Positions 1 to 9,940 of a stretch of DNA of 14,079 bases are shown piece by piece. A model generated the notes under the pieces. The model was not told the DNA's origin, searched no databases, and was given only the letters and a program-made list of their open reading frames with translations. Position 1 is the first letter of the stretch, and the number at the start of each line of letters is the position of its first letter. A program made the position numbers and the translations under genes. Source of the stretch: an uncultured bacterium. Lineage in GTDB: Bacteria; Actinomycetota; Thermoleophilia; BMS3ABIN01. The DNA is taken from the NCBI GenBank assembly GCA_913009925.1, contig CAJVWY010000008.1, forward strand, positions 1 through 14,079, read 5' to 3'.

Positions 1-1460
1 CCGGCTTCAGCGCCGGTTCGCTCGGCGACCGCATCCGCGACTGTGGCGCCCGTATGCTGATCACCGCCAACGGCGGCATGCGCGGCGGCCGGGTGGTGCC
101 GCTGAAGGCTAACGCCGATGAGGCGCTCCGGCACTGTCCCACGGCGGAGAAAGTGATCGTGGTCGACCGGGTCAAAGGCAGCGCCGTGGCCATGGATGAG
201 GGGCGCGACCTCTGGTGGCACGAAGAGATGGCTGCGGACGATATCGAGGATTTCTGCCGCCCTCAGGAGCTGGATGCCGAGGACCCGCTGTTCATCCTGT
301 ACACCAGCGGCTCCACCGGCAAGCCCAAGGGGGTGCTGCATACCACCGCCGGCTATCTGGTCTATGTTCATCTCACCTTCAAATGGATCTTCGATTATCA
401 TGAGGACGACACCCATTTCTGCGCCGCTGACATCGGCTGGATCACCGGCCACAGCTATATCGTCTATGGACCCCTGAGCAACGGCGCCACCAGCGTCATG
501 TTCGAGGGCGTCCCCACCTACCCCAAACCCAACCGCTACTGGGAGATCATCGACCGTCACCGGGTGAGTATCCTGTATACAGCGCCCACGGTCATCCGCG
601 CTCTGATGAAGGAAGGGTCCAAGTGGCTCGACGGTTTCTCGCTGAACAGCCTGAGGCTGCTGGGTTCGGTGGGGGAGCCCATAAACCCGGAGGCCTGGAT
701 GTGGTACCACCGCCACGTGGGCAAGAGCCGGCTGCCCATCGTCGACACCTGGTGGCAGACGGAGAACGGCGGCATCCTGATAACACCGCTGCCGGGGGCC
801 ACCACCCTCAAGCCGGGTTCGGCCGGCCGCCCCTTCCCCGGGGTCTCACCGGAGATCGTGCGGGCCGACGGTTCGCGTGCTGCCACCAACGAGGGCGGCT
901 ACCTGGTGATCGACAAGCCCTGGCCGGGCATGATACGCGGCACCTACGGCGACCCGGAACACCGGCGGGTCAAGGAAGTGTATTTCGACCGCTTTCCCGG
1001 CAAGTATTTCTCCGGCGACGGCGCCAGCGTCGACGAGGACGGCGATTACTGGATCCTGGGACGCATGGATGATGTGATCAACGTCAGCGGCCACCGGCTG
1101 GGCACAGCCGAGATCGAATCGGCTCTGGTATCGGATGAGGCGGTGGCGGAGGCGGCGGTGGTCGGCTATCCCCATGAGCTGAAGGGCAACGGGCTCTACG
1201 CTTTCGTTATCCTCAAGGAGGGCTACGACGGCACGGACGAGATGCGACAGGTGCTTAGGGCCCACGTGCAGCAGGAGATCGGCCCTATCGCCAAGCCGGA
1301 CAAGATTCAGTTCACCCACGGTCTGCCCAAGACCCGCAGCGGCAAGATCATGAGGCGTATCCTCAGGAAGGTGGCCGCCGGCGAGGTGGACGACCTGGGC
1401 GACATATCGACCCTGTCCGACCCCGAGGTGGTGGAGGATATAGTCGCCGGGCGGCTGTAA
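1..1460 (+). CDS. acs: acetyl-CoA synthetase (AMP-forming), 3' part, cut by window edge
   Basis: Activates acetate with ATP to acetyl-AMP and transfers it to CoA; cytoplasmic. The reading frame is open from base 3 without a start, so the gene begins upstream; about 485 of the usual roughly 650 residues are present. Seen in order: the start of the frame (GFSAGSLGDRI), the P-loop-like motif YTSGSTGKPKG near bases 300-335, the acetate/adenylate-site motif DTWWQTENGG near 747-776, the hinge region YWILGRMDDVINVSGHR near 1045-1095, and the C-terminal SGKIMRR motif. The lysine at 1344-1346 is the one acetylated in Acs of other bacteria. WWQTEN replaces the common WWQTET, a mild change. It ends at TAA. 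No T-run terminator follows; instead a minus-strand ORF overlaps its last 154 bases. The chance that this is another acyl-CoA synthetase, such as propionyl-CoA, is small but not excluded. Confidence 0.95.
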   Translation, partial: GFSAGSLGDRIRDCGARMLITANGGMRGGRVVPLKANADEALRHCPTAEKVIVVDRVKGSAVAMDEGRDLWWHEEMAADDIEDFCRPQELDAEDPLFILYTSGSTGKPKGVLHTTAGYLVYVHLTFKWIFDYHEDDTHFCAADIGWITGHSYIVYGPLSNGATSVMFEGVPTYPKPNRYWEIIDRHRVSILYTAPTVIRALMKEGSKWLDGFSLNSLRLLGSVGEPINPEAWMWYHRHVGKSRLPIVDTWWQTENGGILITPLPGATTLKPGSAGRPFPGVSPEIVRADGSRAATNEGGYLVIDKPWPGMIRGTYGDPEHRRVKEVYFDRFPGKYFSGDGASVDEDGDYWILGRMDDVINVSGHRLGTAEIESALVSDEAVAEAAVVGYPHELKGNGLYAFVILKEGYDGTDEMRQVLRAHVQQEIGPIAKPDKIQFTHGLPKTRSGKIMRRILRKVAAGEVDDLGDISTLSDPEVVEDIVAGRL

Positions 1461-1654
1461 GCCATGGCCGAACCTGTCGTCACCTGAGGGGCAGGCCGGT
1501 CACCGCCCAGGGCCCTGGTGAGCAGGAGAAGGACCCCCGCCAGGATGAACACGGCGATTACGCCGCCGATGATCAGGAGCCGGGACCAGTCCGATGGCGG
1601 CCCGGGTCCGTCGCCGGTGGCCGGCGTCTGGCGAGTATGGCTGTCTTCCCCCAA
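1307..1654 (-). CDS. small single-pass membrane protein, tail antisense to acs
   Basis: I do not recognise the family. The ORF has a TTG start at 1654-1652. It is preceded on the minus strand by a strong Shine-Dalgarno sequence, GGAGGGG (1667-1661), with about 8 bases between GGAGG and the start. The product would be 115 residues: a polar, Pro/Gly-rich N-terminus of about 25 residues, one hydrophobic segment at residues 26-45 (LLIIGGVIAVFILAGVLLLL), then Arg. This suggests a single-pass protein with N-terminus out and C-terminus in, or the reverse. The first about 65 residues lie outside acs. The last 50 are antisense to the acs 3' end and look like shadow sequence, so the real stop may have been lost by a frameshift or mutation. 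A TATAGA box on the minus strand (1700-1695) might be its -10, but I see no good -35. Against it: no homolog recognised and a long convergent overlap. Confidence 0.45.
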   Translation of the reverse strand: MGEDSHTRQTPATGDGPGPPSDWSRLLIIGGVIAVFILAGVLLLLTRALGGDRPAPQVTTGSAMAYSRPATISSTTSGSDRVDMSPRSSTSPAATFLRIRLMILPLRVLGRPWVN

Positions 1655-1754
1655 CTCTTACCCCTCCGTTGAATGAAAACGATTTGGTACGCAGTCTATA
1701 TTCTTTCCCAAATATGTGCCATGCTGCTGCTGATCAACCGCCGTGCCTCCATAT

Positions 1755-1783
1755 TTGACTCTGCCCGGACCGTCTGATAAATT
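1755..1783 (+). promoter_or_regulatory. promoter of the pyr operon
   Basis: A TTGACT -35 box (1755-1760) and a TAAATT -10 box (1778-1783) are separated by 17 bases, which fits a housekeeping-sigma promoter. Transcription would start near 1790. That is about ten bases before the PyrR-binding hairpin and about 117 bases before the pyrR start codon. The region is clearly more AT-rich than the genes on either side. This is sequence match only. Confidence 0.6.
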
Positions 1784-1800
1784 AGCCATGCATATATAAA

Positions 1801-1833
1801 CCCTTTAATCACGCCCCGTGAGGCTGACAAGGG
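1801..1833 (+). promoter_or_regulatory. PyrR-binding RNA hairpin in the pyr leader
   Basis: The RNA folds as a lower stem CCCUU (1801-1805) with AAGGG (1829-1833), an internal bulge, and an upper stem GCC (1813-1815) with GGC (1822-1824). The upper stem closes a six-base loop, CCGUGA (1816-1821). From 1816 the sequence fits the known PyrR site consensus CNGNGAGGYUNNNAAG at every fixed position. PyrR bound to UMP or UTP binds this hairpin and lowers pyr expression, by transcription attenuation in Bacillus and, as far as I recall, by blocking translation in Mycobacterium smegmatis. The site lies between the promoter and pyrR, so the operon is very probably autoregulated by its own first product. 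Which mechanism acts here is open. Confidence 0.88.
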
Positions 1834-1868
1834 AGCCAGAGATCAGTACTTTTGCAGGTTATATCTCA

Positions 1869-1910
1869 ATGAGCCGCCGGCGTGTGTCTGTACTCAGGGC
1901 ACCCGCGTGA
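1869..1910 (+). CDS. possible 13-residue leader peptide upstream of pyrR
   Basis: ATG at 1869 opens a short frame encoding MSRRRVSVLRAPA and ending at TGA 1908-1910. The stop overlaps the pyrR GTG start in a GTGA arrangement, the kind of overlap that couples translation of adjacent genes. A weak CAGG ribosome site lies at 1855-1858, ten bases before the ATG. The frame begins 35 bases after the PyrR hairpin and covers the hairpin that overlaps the pyrR start, so a ribosome on it would open that hairpin. Short frames arise by chance, so this is a candidate only. Confidence 0.3.
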   Translation: MSRRRVSVLRAPA

Positions 1911-1921
1911 GCGGCGTTTTT
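1873..1921 (+). promoter_or_regulatory. candidate attenuator hairpin over the pyrR start
   Basis: GCCGC (1873-1877) pairs with GCGGC (1911-1915). Further inside, GTG (1884-1886) pairs with CAC (1900-1902) plus a few bulged GC pairs. Five T residues (1917-1921) follow at once. This resembles an intrinsic terminator, but it lies across the pyrR start codon (GTG 1907-1909), so it could equally hide the start and the weak AGGG ribosome site (1896-1899). A smaller competing hairpin, CCGC-GTGA-GCGG (1903-1914), places the start codon in a GNRA tetraloop. The stem is imperfect; a folding calculation is needed to rank the two. Confidence 0.4.
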
Positions 1922-2482
1922 GTTAAGACGGTTGTTCCTGCCGATCAGCTGGCACGGACCATCGTCCGTATCGCTCACGAGATCCTGGAGAAGAACCAGG
2001 ACATCAGCAACCTGGCCATGGTGGGCATCCTCACCCGCGGCGCCCATCTGGCCCGGCGCCTGGCCGATCATATGGAAGAGTTCGCGGGGCAGGAACTGCC
2101 GGTGGGTGAACTCGATATCTCCCTGTACCGGGATGATGTCGCCGCCCGCGGCAGCCTGACGGTCCGTTCCAAACTTACCCAGCCGGAGGTGCGGGGCACC
2201 AACCTGCCTTTCAGCGTGGACGAGAAGACCATCGTGCTGGTCGACGATGTGCTGTTTACCGGGCGCACCATCCGCGCGGCCATCGATGCTCTGTTCGATT
2301 ACGGCCGCCCGTCGCAGATACAGCTGGCGGTGCTGGTGGATCGCGGCCACCGTGAGCTTCCCATCAGACCGGACTTTGTCGGCAAGAACCTCCCCACCTC
2401 CCAGGATCAGCGCATCAATGTGCGCCTGCGGGAGGTCGATGGGGTGGACGAGGTGGTACTGGAGGCGGTGGAAGATGAATAA
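1907..2482 (+). CDS. pyrR: PyrR, pyr operon RNA-binding regulator / uracil phosphoribosyltransferase
   Basis: PyrR binds a hairpin in pyr mRNA when UMP is plentiful and reduces operon expression; many PyrR proteins also make UMP from uracil and PRPP. The 191-residue product has the usual length plus a few residues. It shows RIAHEILEKN near the N-terminus, LVGI-like MVGILTRGAHLARRL, the ELDISLYRDD block, the PRPP-binding loop VDDVLFTGRT near residues 112-121, and the family end pattern QLAVLVDRGHRELPIR and GKNLPTS. The GTG start at 1907 is chosen because it aligns with known N-termini and has a weak AGGG ribosome site seven bases upstream; no ATG fits the frame. A matching PyrR RNA site lies 74 bases upstream. 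Its end overlaps pyrB by eight bases. Confidence 0.96.
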   Translation: MSGVFVKTVVPADQLARTIVRIAHEILEKNQDISNLAMVGILTRGAHLARRLADHMEEFAGQELPVGELDISLYRDDVAARGSLTVRSKLTQPEVRGTNLPFSVDEKTIVLVDDVLFTGRTIRAAIDALFDYGRPSQIQLAVLVDRGHRELPIRPDFVGKNLPTSQDQRINVRLREVDGVDEVVLEAVEDE

Positions 2483-3467
2483 GCATCTGCTGTCGATCAA
2501 CGACCTCTCCCGCGAGGAGATGGAGTCCATTCTGGCGACCGCCCGCAAGGATTTCCTGGAGCTGCCCAAGCGGGATATCAAGAAGGTGCCCACGCTGCGC
2601 GGGCGCACTGTCATCGACCTTTTCTACGAGAAGAGCACCCGTACCAGCACCTCCTTCGAACTGGCCGGCAAACGGCTTTCAGCGGATGTTATCAACGTCA
2701 AGGCCGACTCCAGCGCCGTGGGCAAGGGCGAATCGCTCAAAGACACGGTGCTCACCCTCAACGCTTACGGCCCGGACATCATTGTCATCCGCCATCCCCA
2801 TGTGGGGGCGCCCGCCTTTGTCGCCCGCTATACCGACGCCCATGTAATCAACGCCGGCGACGGCAAGGGCGGCCATCCCACCCAGTGCCTGCTGGACATC
2901 TTCTCCCTGAAGCAGGAATACGGAGAGCTGGACGGCCTCAAGGTGGCGATAGTGGGGGATATCCTCCACAGCCGCGTGGCCCGCTCCAACATCGCCGGCT
3001 TCCGGAAGATGGGGATGAAGGTGACGCTCATAGCGCCGCCGCCGCTGCTGCCGCGCGGTGTGGAGTCTCTGGGCGCCGAGGTCGCCTATAGCCTGGACGC
3101 CCTGGCTGGCGTGGATGTCATCTACCTGCTGAGGATGCAGAAGGAACGGCATGGGGATACCGGCATGATCCCTTCGCTTCGTGAATATATCGCCCGCTAC
3201 TGCGTGGGGTTGCGTCATATCAGCGGCGACCAGCGGGTGCTGCATCCCGGACCCATCAACCGCGGGGTGGAGATCGAGGCGGAGCTGGCCGATTCCGGCG
3301 AGAACCTCATTCTGCAGCAGGTGGAGGCGGGGCTGGCGGTGCGCATGGCCATCATGTATCGCATCATCGTTGATAGCGCCGCGGCTTCGGCGGAGTCGCC
3401 GAAAGCCGGCGCCGCCGGGGAAGACCGGGCCGGCGCGGATATTAAGAATATCCGGGCGGTGGGATGA
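2475..3467 (+). CDS. pyrB: aspartate carbamoyltransferase, catalytic chain
   Basis: Joins carbamoyl phosphate and aspartate to carbamoyl-aspartate, the committed step of pyrimidine synthesis; cytoplasmic, usually a catalytic trimer. The 330-residue product shows the carbamoyl-phosphate loop STRTSTSFE starting at residue 54, VGKGESLKDT, IIVIRHPHVGAP, DGKGGHPTQCLLD, the aspartate-domain start KVAIVGDILHSRVARSN, and LHPGPINRGVEI. I chose ATG 2475, which overlaps the pyrR end by eight bases and has GGAGG at 2461-2465 nine bases before it; an open frame extends further upstream but without family sequence. No pyrI regulatory chain is present, as expected for this type. An Ala/Gly-rich tail of about 25 residues follows the last conserved helix and is probably disordered; a strong inverted repeat sits in its DNA. 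Confidence 0.96.
   Translation: MNKHLLSINDLSREEMESILATARKDFLELPKRDIKKVPTLRGRTVIDLFYEKSTRTSTSFELAGKRLSADVINVKADSSAVGKGESLKDTVLTLNAYGPDIIVIRHPHVGAPAFVARYTDAHVINAGDGKGGHPTQCLLDIFSLKQEYGELDGLKVAIVGDILHSRVARSNIAGFRKMGMKVTLIAPPPLLPRGVESLGAEVAYSLDALAGVDVIYLLRMQKERHGDTGMIPSLREYIARYCVGLRHISGDQRVLHPGPINRGVEIEAELADSGENLILQQVEAGLAVRMAIMYRIIVDSAAASAESPKAGAAGEDRAGADIKNIRAVG
3436..3454 (+). repeat. perfect 8-bp inverted repeat at the pyrB end
   Basis: CGGATATT (3436-3443) and AATATCCG (3447-3454) are exact complements around the three-base loop AAG. The repeat lies in the last codons of pyrB, about 56 bases before the pyrC ATG. This is the only real gap between pyr genes. The repeat lacks a T run, so it is not a normal terminator. 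It could influence mRNA processing, stability or pyrC translation, or have no role. Confidence 0.45.
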
Positions 3468-3510
3468 AGCCTTGAAAGCAACGATAGCCAAAAAAGGCAC
3501 GAAAGCCACC

Positions 3511-4791
3511 ATGATAATCAGGGGCGCCCGGGTGTTCGATCCCGTACAGGGACTGGACGCTACGGCCGACGTCGTCCTGGAAAAAGGGATGATAGCCAAG
3601 ATAGGCAGATCAGCGGGAAAGGGAAAGACCGGCCAGGTGCTTAAAGCGGACGGCTGCCTGCTGCTCCCGGGATTCGTGGACCCCCATGCGCATCTGCGCG
3701 TCCCCGGACGTGAGGATGAAGAGGACATCGCCAGCGGCACCCGCGCCGCCGCCGCCGGTGGCTACGTGGCGGTGTACGCCATGCCCAACACCGATCCGGT
3801 GGTCGACAACGCCGCCGTACTTCAGTCCCTTGTCGAGCAGGCGGAGGCCGAGGCCGTGGTGCGGGTCGCCTTCATGGGCGCCATCAGCCGCAGGCTGGGC
3901 GGCGAACGCCTGAGTGACATGTGGGACCTGGCCGACGCCGGCGCCGTGGCCTTCACCGACGATGGCGGTCCGGTGGCCAGCGGCGGCCTGCTCCGGGCGG
4001 CGTTCAGGGCTGCGGAGCTGGTGGGGTTGCCACTCAGCCTGCATTGTGAGGATCTGACCCTGTCGGACCGGGGGCATATGAATGAGGGCGGGGTCTCGGC
4101 GGAGCTGGGCCTGGCGGGCATACCCTGTGTCGCCGAGACGGCCGCCGTGGCCCGGGACCTGGATATAGCCGTCTTTGAAAGCGCCCGTGTTCACGTGGCC
4201 CATGTGAGCTGTGCCGGGTCGCTGGGGATAATCCGGGCGGCCCGCGACAGGGGCGCCACCGTAACCTGCGAGGCCACGCCGCACCATCTGTTGCTCAGTG
4301 ACGAGGCGGTGCGTGGCCTCGATGCCGGTTTCAAGATGAACCCGCCGCTCAGGGGCGAGGATGACCGCCGGGCCCTGGTAGCGGCCCTGGCCGGGGGAAC
4401 CATCGATTGTGTCGGTACCGACCACGCTCCCCACGCCGGACAGGAGAAGGAGGTCCCCTTCGAGGAGGCCCCCTTCGGCGTCATCGGCCTGGAGACCGCC
4501 TTTGCCATGCTGTACACGGAACTGGTCGAGGGCGGCGATGTGCCGCTGGAGACGCTGGTGACGGCCATGTCCGCCAACCCGGCGCGGGCGTTCGGCCTGC
4601 CGCTGCCGGCCATCGCCGAGGGCGAGGAAGCCAACCTCTGCCTGGTGGACACGCAAGCGGAATTCAACATCGAACCGGACCGGTTCCGGAGCAAGTCGCG
4701 CAACACGCCCTTCGCCGGGCGAAGGGTCAAGGGACAGGTGCGGCTGACTGTCGCCGCCGGCCGCGTGGCTTTCAGGGAAGATGATGTCTAG
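3511..4791 (+). CDS. pyrC: dihydroorotase, type I
   Basis: Closes carbamoyl-aspartate to dihydroorotate; a cytoplasmic zinc amidohydrolase. The 426-residue product keeps all expected metal-site residues: H59 and H61 in DPHAHL, D151 in FTDDGG, H178 in LHCED, H231 in AHVSC, and D304 in GTDHAPH. These numbers match, as I recall, those of known type I enzymes when ATG 3511 is used, which supports this start. The alternative in-frame TTG 3472 would add 13 residues rich in Lys and sits four bases after pyrB. The ribosome site before ATG 3511 is weak. HLRVPGREDEED differs slightly from the common HLREPG..KED. The intact metal set argues for an active enzyme, not the inactive partner homologs found in some operons. 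The end overlaps carA by 11 bases. Confidence 0.95.
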   Translation: MIIRGARVFDPVQGLDATADVVLEKGMIAKIGRSAGKGKTGQVLKADGCLLLPGFVDPHAHLRVPGREDEEDIASGTRAAAAGGYVAVYAMPNTDPVVDNAAVLQSLVEQAEAEAVVRVAFMGAISRRLGGERLSDMWDLADAGAVAFTDDGGPVASGGLLRAAFRAAELVGLPLSLHCEDLTLSDRGHMNEGGVSAELGLAGIPCVAETAAVARDLDIAVFESARVHVAHVSCAGSLGIIRAARDRGATVTCEATPHHLLLSDEAVRGLDAGFKMNPPLRGEDDRRALVAALAGGTIDCVGTDHAPHAGQEKEVPFEEAPFGVIGLETAFAMLYTELVEGGDVPLETLVTAMSANPARAFGLPLPAIAEGEEANLCLVDTQAEFNIEPDRFRSKSRNTPFAGRRVKGQVRLTVAAGRVAFREDDV

Positions 4792-5964
4792 CAGGCAGGC
4801 GACCCCAGGTTTCCCTGCCGCCGTAGTCCTGGAGGACGGCGCCGTCTATCGCGGCCATGGCTTCGGCGTTCCCGGAGCCGTCTTCGGCGAGGTGGTGTTC
4901 AATACCGCCATGACCGGCTACCAGGAGGTGGTTACCGACCCTTCCTACCACGGACAGATGGTGACTTTCACCTATCCGCTGATCGGCAACTACGGCGTGA
5001 ACAGGATCTCCAGTGAATCGGGAGAGGTGCATTCACGCGCCGTCATCACCCGCGAGGCTCACAATCTGGACCGCAACTGCACCGCTGAACAGGGGTGGGT
5101 CGACTGGCTGGCGGAGCGGGGCATCACCGGCGTCAGCGGTATCGATACCCGGGCGCTCACCCGGCGCATCCGCAGCCGGGGCGCCATGCGCGCCTGTGCC
5201 TACTGGGGCGATTTCGATGAAAAAGATATAGCGGCCAGGATCAGGGAGACGCCGTCCATGGCCGGGCGGGACCTGGCCGCGGAAGTCACCTGCGATGAGC
5301 GTTATGACCTGGAGTTCCTGCGGGGCAAGAAGCGGGTGGCGGTACTCGATTTCGGCGTCAAGCGTTCCATCATCAAGAACCTGGGGGCCGCCGGCTGCAA
5401 TGTCTCCATCCTGCCGGCCCACACCCATGCCAACGAGATCCTGGCCCTCGGAACCGACGGGGTCTTCCTTTCCAACGGACCGGGCGACCCGGCGCCGCTG
5501 GATTACGCGGTGAACACGGTACGGCGTCTGCTGGGACAGCTGCCCGTCTTCGGCATCTGCCTGGGCCACCAGATACTCTGCCTGGCGTTGGGACTGGAGA
5601 CCTACAAGCTCAAGTTCGGGCACCGGGGCGCCAACCATCCCGTGAAGGACCTGGAGTCGGGCAAGGTGGAGATAACCTCACAGAACCATGGTTTCGCGGT
5701 GGCGCCGCCTGCCGCCGTGAGCGAAAGACTTGAGCGGGCCTCTTCCGGCAAGACCTTTTTCGAGGCGCCGCCCCCGGAAGACCTCATGCTCGATACCGAT
5801 TCCGGCACGGCCACCATCAGTCACCTTAACCTTTACGACGGCACGGTGGAGGGTATCCGCTGCCGCGAGGTACCCGCCTTTTCCGTACAGTATCACCCCG
5901 AGGCCAGCCCCGGCCCCCATGATTCCCATTATCTGTTCGACGAGTTCGCCAGGCTGATGTCCTG

Positions 5965-5965
<1 letters not shown>
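4781..5965 (+). CDS. carA: carbamoyl-phosphate synthase, small (glutamine amidotransferase) subunit
   Basis: Frees ammonia from glutamine and channels it to CarB. The 394-residue product has the N-terminal CPSase small-chain domain (LEDGAVYRGHGFG, FNTAMTGYQEVVTDPSY, GVSGIDTRALTRRIR) and a C-terminal class I glutaminase domain from about residue 188 (KRVAVLDFGVKRSI, LSNGPGDP). The catalytic triad is C260 in GICLGHQ with H372 and E374 in QYHPEASPGP. The gene overlaps pyrC by 11 bases. Two ATGs stand side by side at 4781 and 4784; an AGGGA ribosome site at 4774-4778 is better spaced for the second, so the true start may be 4784. The stop shares one base with the carB start (TGATG). Confidence 0.97.
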
Positions 5966-9148
<3,183 letters not shown>

Positions 9149-9174
<26 letters not shown>

Positions 9175-9940
9175 CCTTTACCAGTGCCCCGTGGTGGAAA
9201 GCCGGACCGTGGGCGCCTACCACCTGATTGCTTTCGTCGCCGGTGAGATAGCCGCGGTGGCGCGGCCGGGCCAGTTCGTCATGATCAGGCAGTCGGGTCC
9301 GGCGCTGGACCCTTTATTGCCCCGCCCCATGGGCATTCACGCTGTGGAAGCGGACCTGGTGAAGGTTCTTGTCGAGCCGGTGGGGAAGGGGACCGTGGTG
9401 CTGACGGATGCCAGGGTTGGTGACCGCTACAGTGTCCTGGGCCCCCTGGGTAACGGTTTTGACCTGTCGGGGGAGGGGACGGCTGTGATCGTCGGTGGCG
9501 GCGTGGGGATGGCGCCGCTGGCGCTGCTGGCCGGGACACTGGCCGGGCGGGGCCGTGATGTACGCTGCCAGCTGGGTTTCAAGACACGGGTACAGGCAGT
9601 GGCGGCCGAACTGTTCCGCGATGTGGATGTGGATATCTGTACCGAGGACGGAACCATGGGCCGCAAGGCCATGGTCAGCGAGTTGCTGGTGGAGTGCCTC
9701 ACCGATCTGGGCCCCGCCGCCGCCGAAGCGGAGCTGTTCGTCTGTGGCCCTGGCGCCATGATGCGAGCCGCTGTTGAGACGGCACGGGAGTACGGCGCCG
9801 ACGCCCAGGTATCGGTGGCCGCCCACATGGCATGCGGCGTCGGCGCCTGTCAGGGCTGCGTGGTCCGGGCCGGCGGCGAGTACCGGTGCGCCTGTAACCA
9901 GGGACCTGTATTCCGGGCAGGTGAGCTGGAATGGCGGTGA
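9149..9940 (+). CDS. pyrK: dihydroorotate dehydrogenase B, electron-transfer subunit
   Basis: Passes electrons from PyrD through a 2Fe-2S cluster and FAD to NAD. The 263-residue product is a ferredoxin-reductase-like protein. It has an FAD-binding N-terminal barrel (PGQFVMIR, LLPRPMGIH, GKGTVVL), a nucleotide-binding part (VIVGGGVGMAPLALL, ELFVCGPGAMMRA) and a C-terminal cluster loop. The cluster cysteines are C229, C234, C237 and C249, spaced CX4CX2CX11C as in PyrK. An open frame runs upstream to about 9005, but ATG 9149 fits the family N-terminus and has AGGAG at 9140-9144 four bases before it. That puts 26 bases inside carB. pyrD overlaps its end by ten bases, fitting a complex of the two proteins. 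Confidence 0.95.

Noticed and set aside
1507..1518. Perfect 12-bp palindrome CCAGGGCCCTGG after acs, considered as a terminator
   Set aside because: It has no loop and no T run follows, so it does not look like an intrinsic terminator; it also lies inside the possible minus-strand ORF.
2247..2474. Open frame extending pyrB upstream into pyrR
   Set aside because: The extra residues are shadow sequence of pyrR; ATG 2475 has a good ribosome site and a normal pyrB N-terminus.
3610..4656. Minus-strand ORF of 348 codons opposite pyrC
   Set aside because: It lies entirely inside pyrC, whose metal-site residues are intact, and shows no domain of its own.
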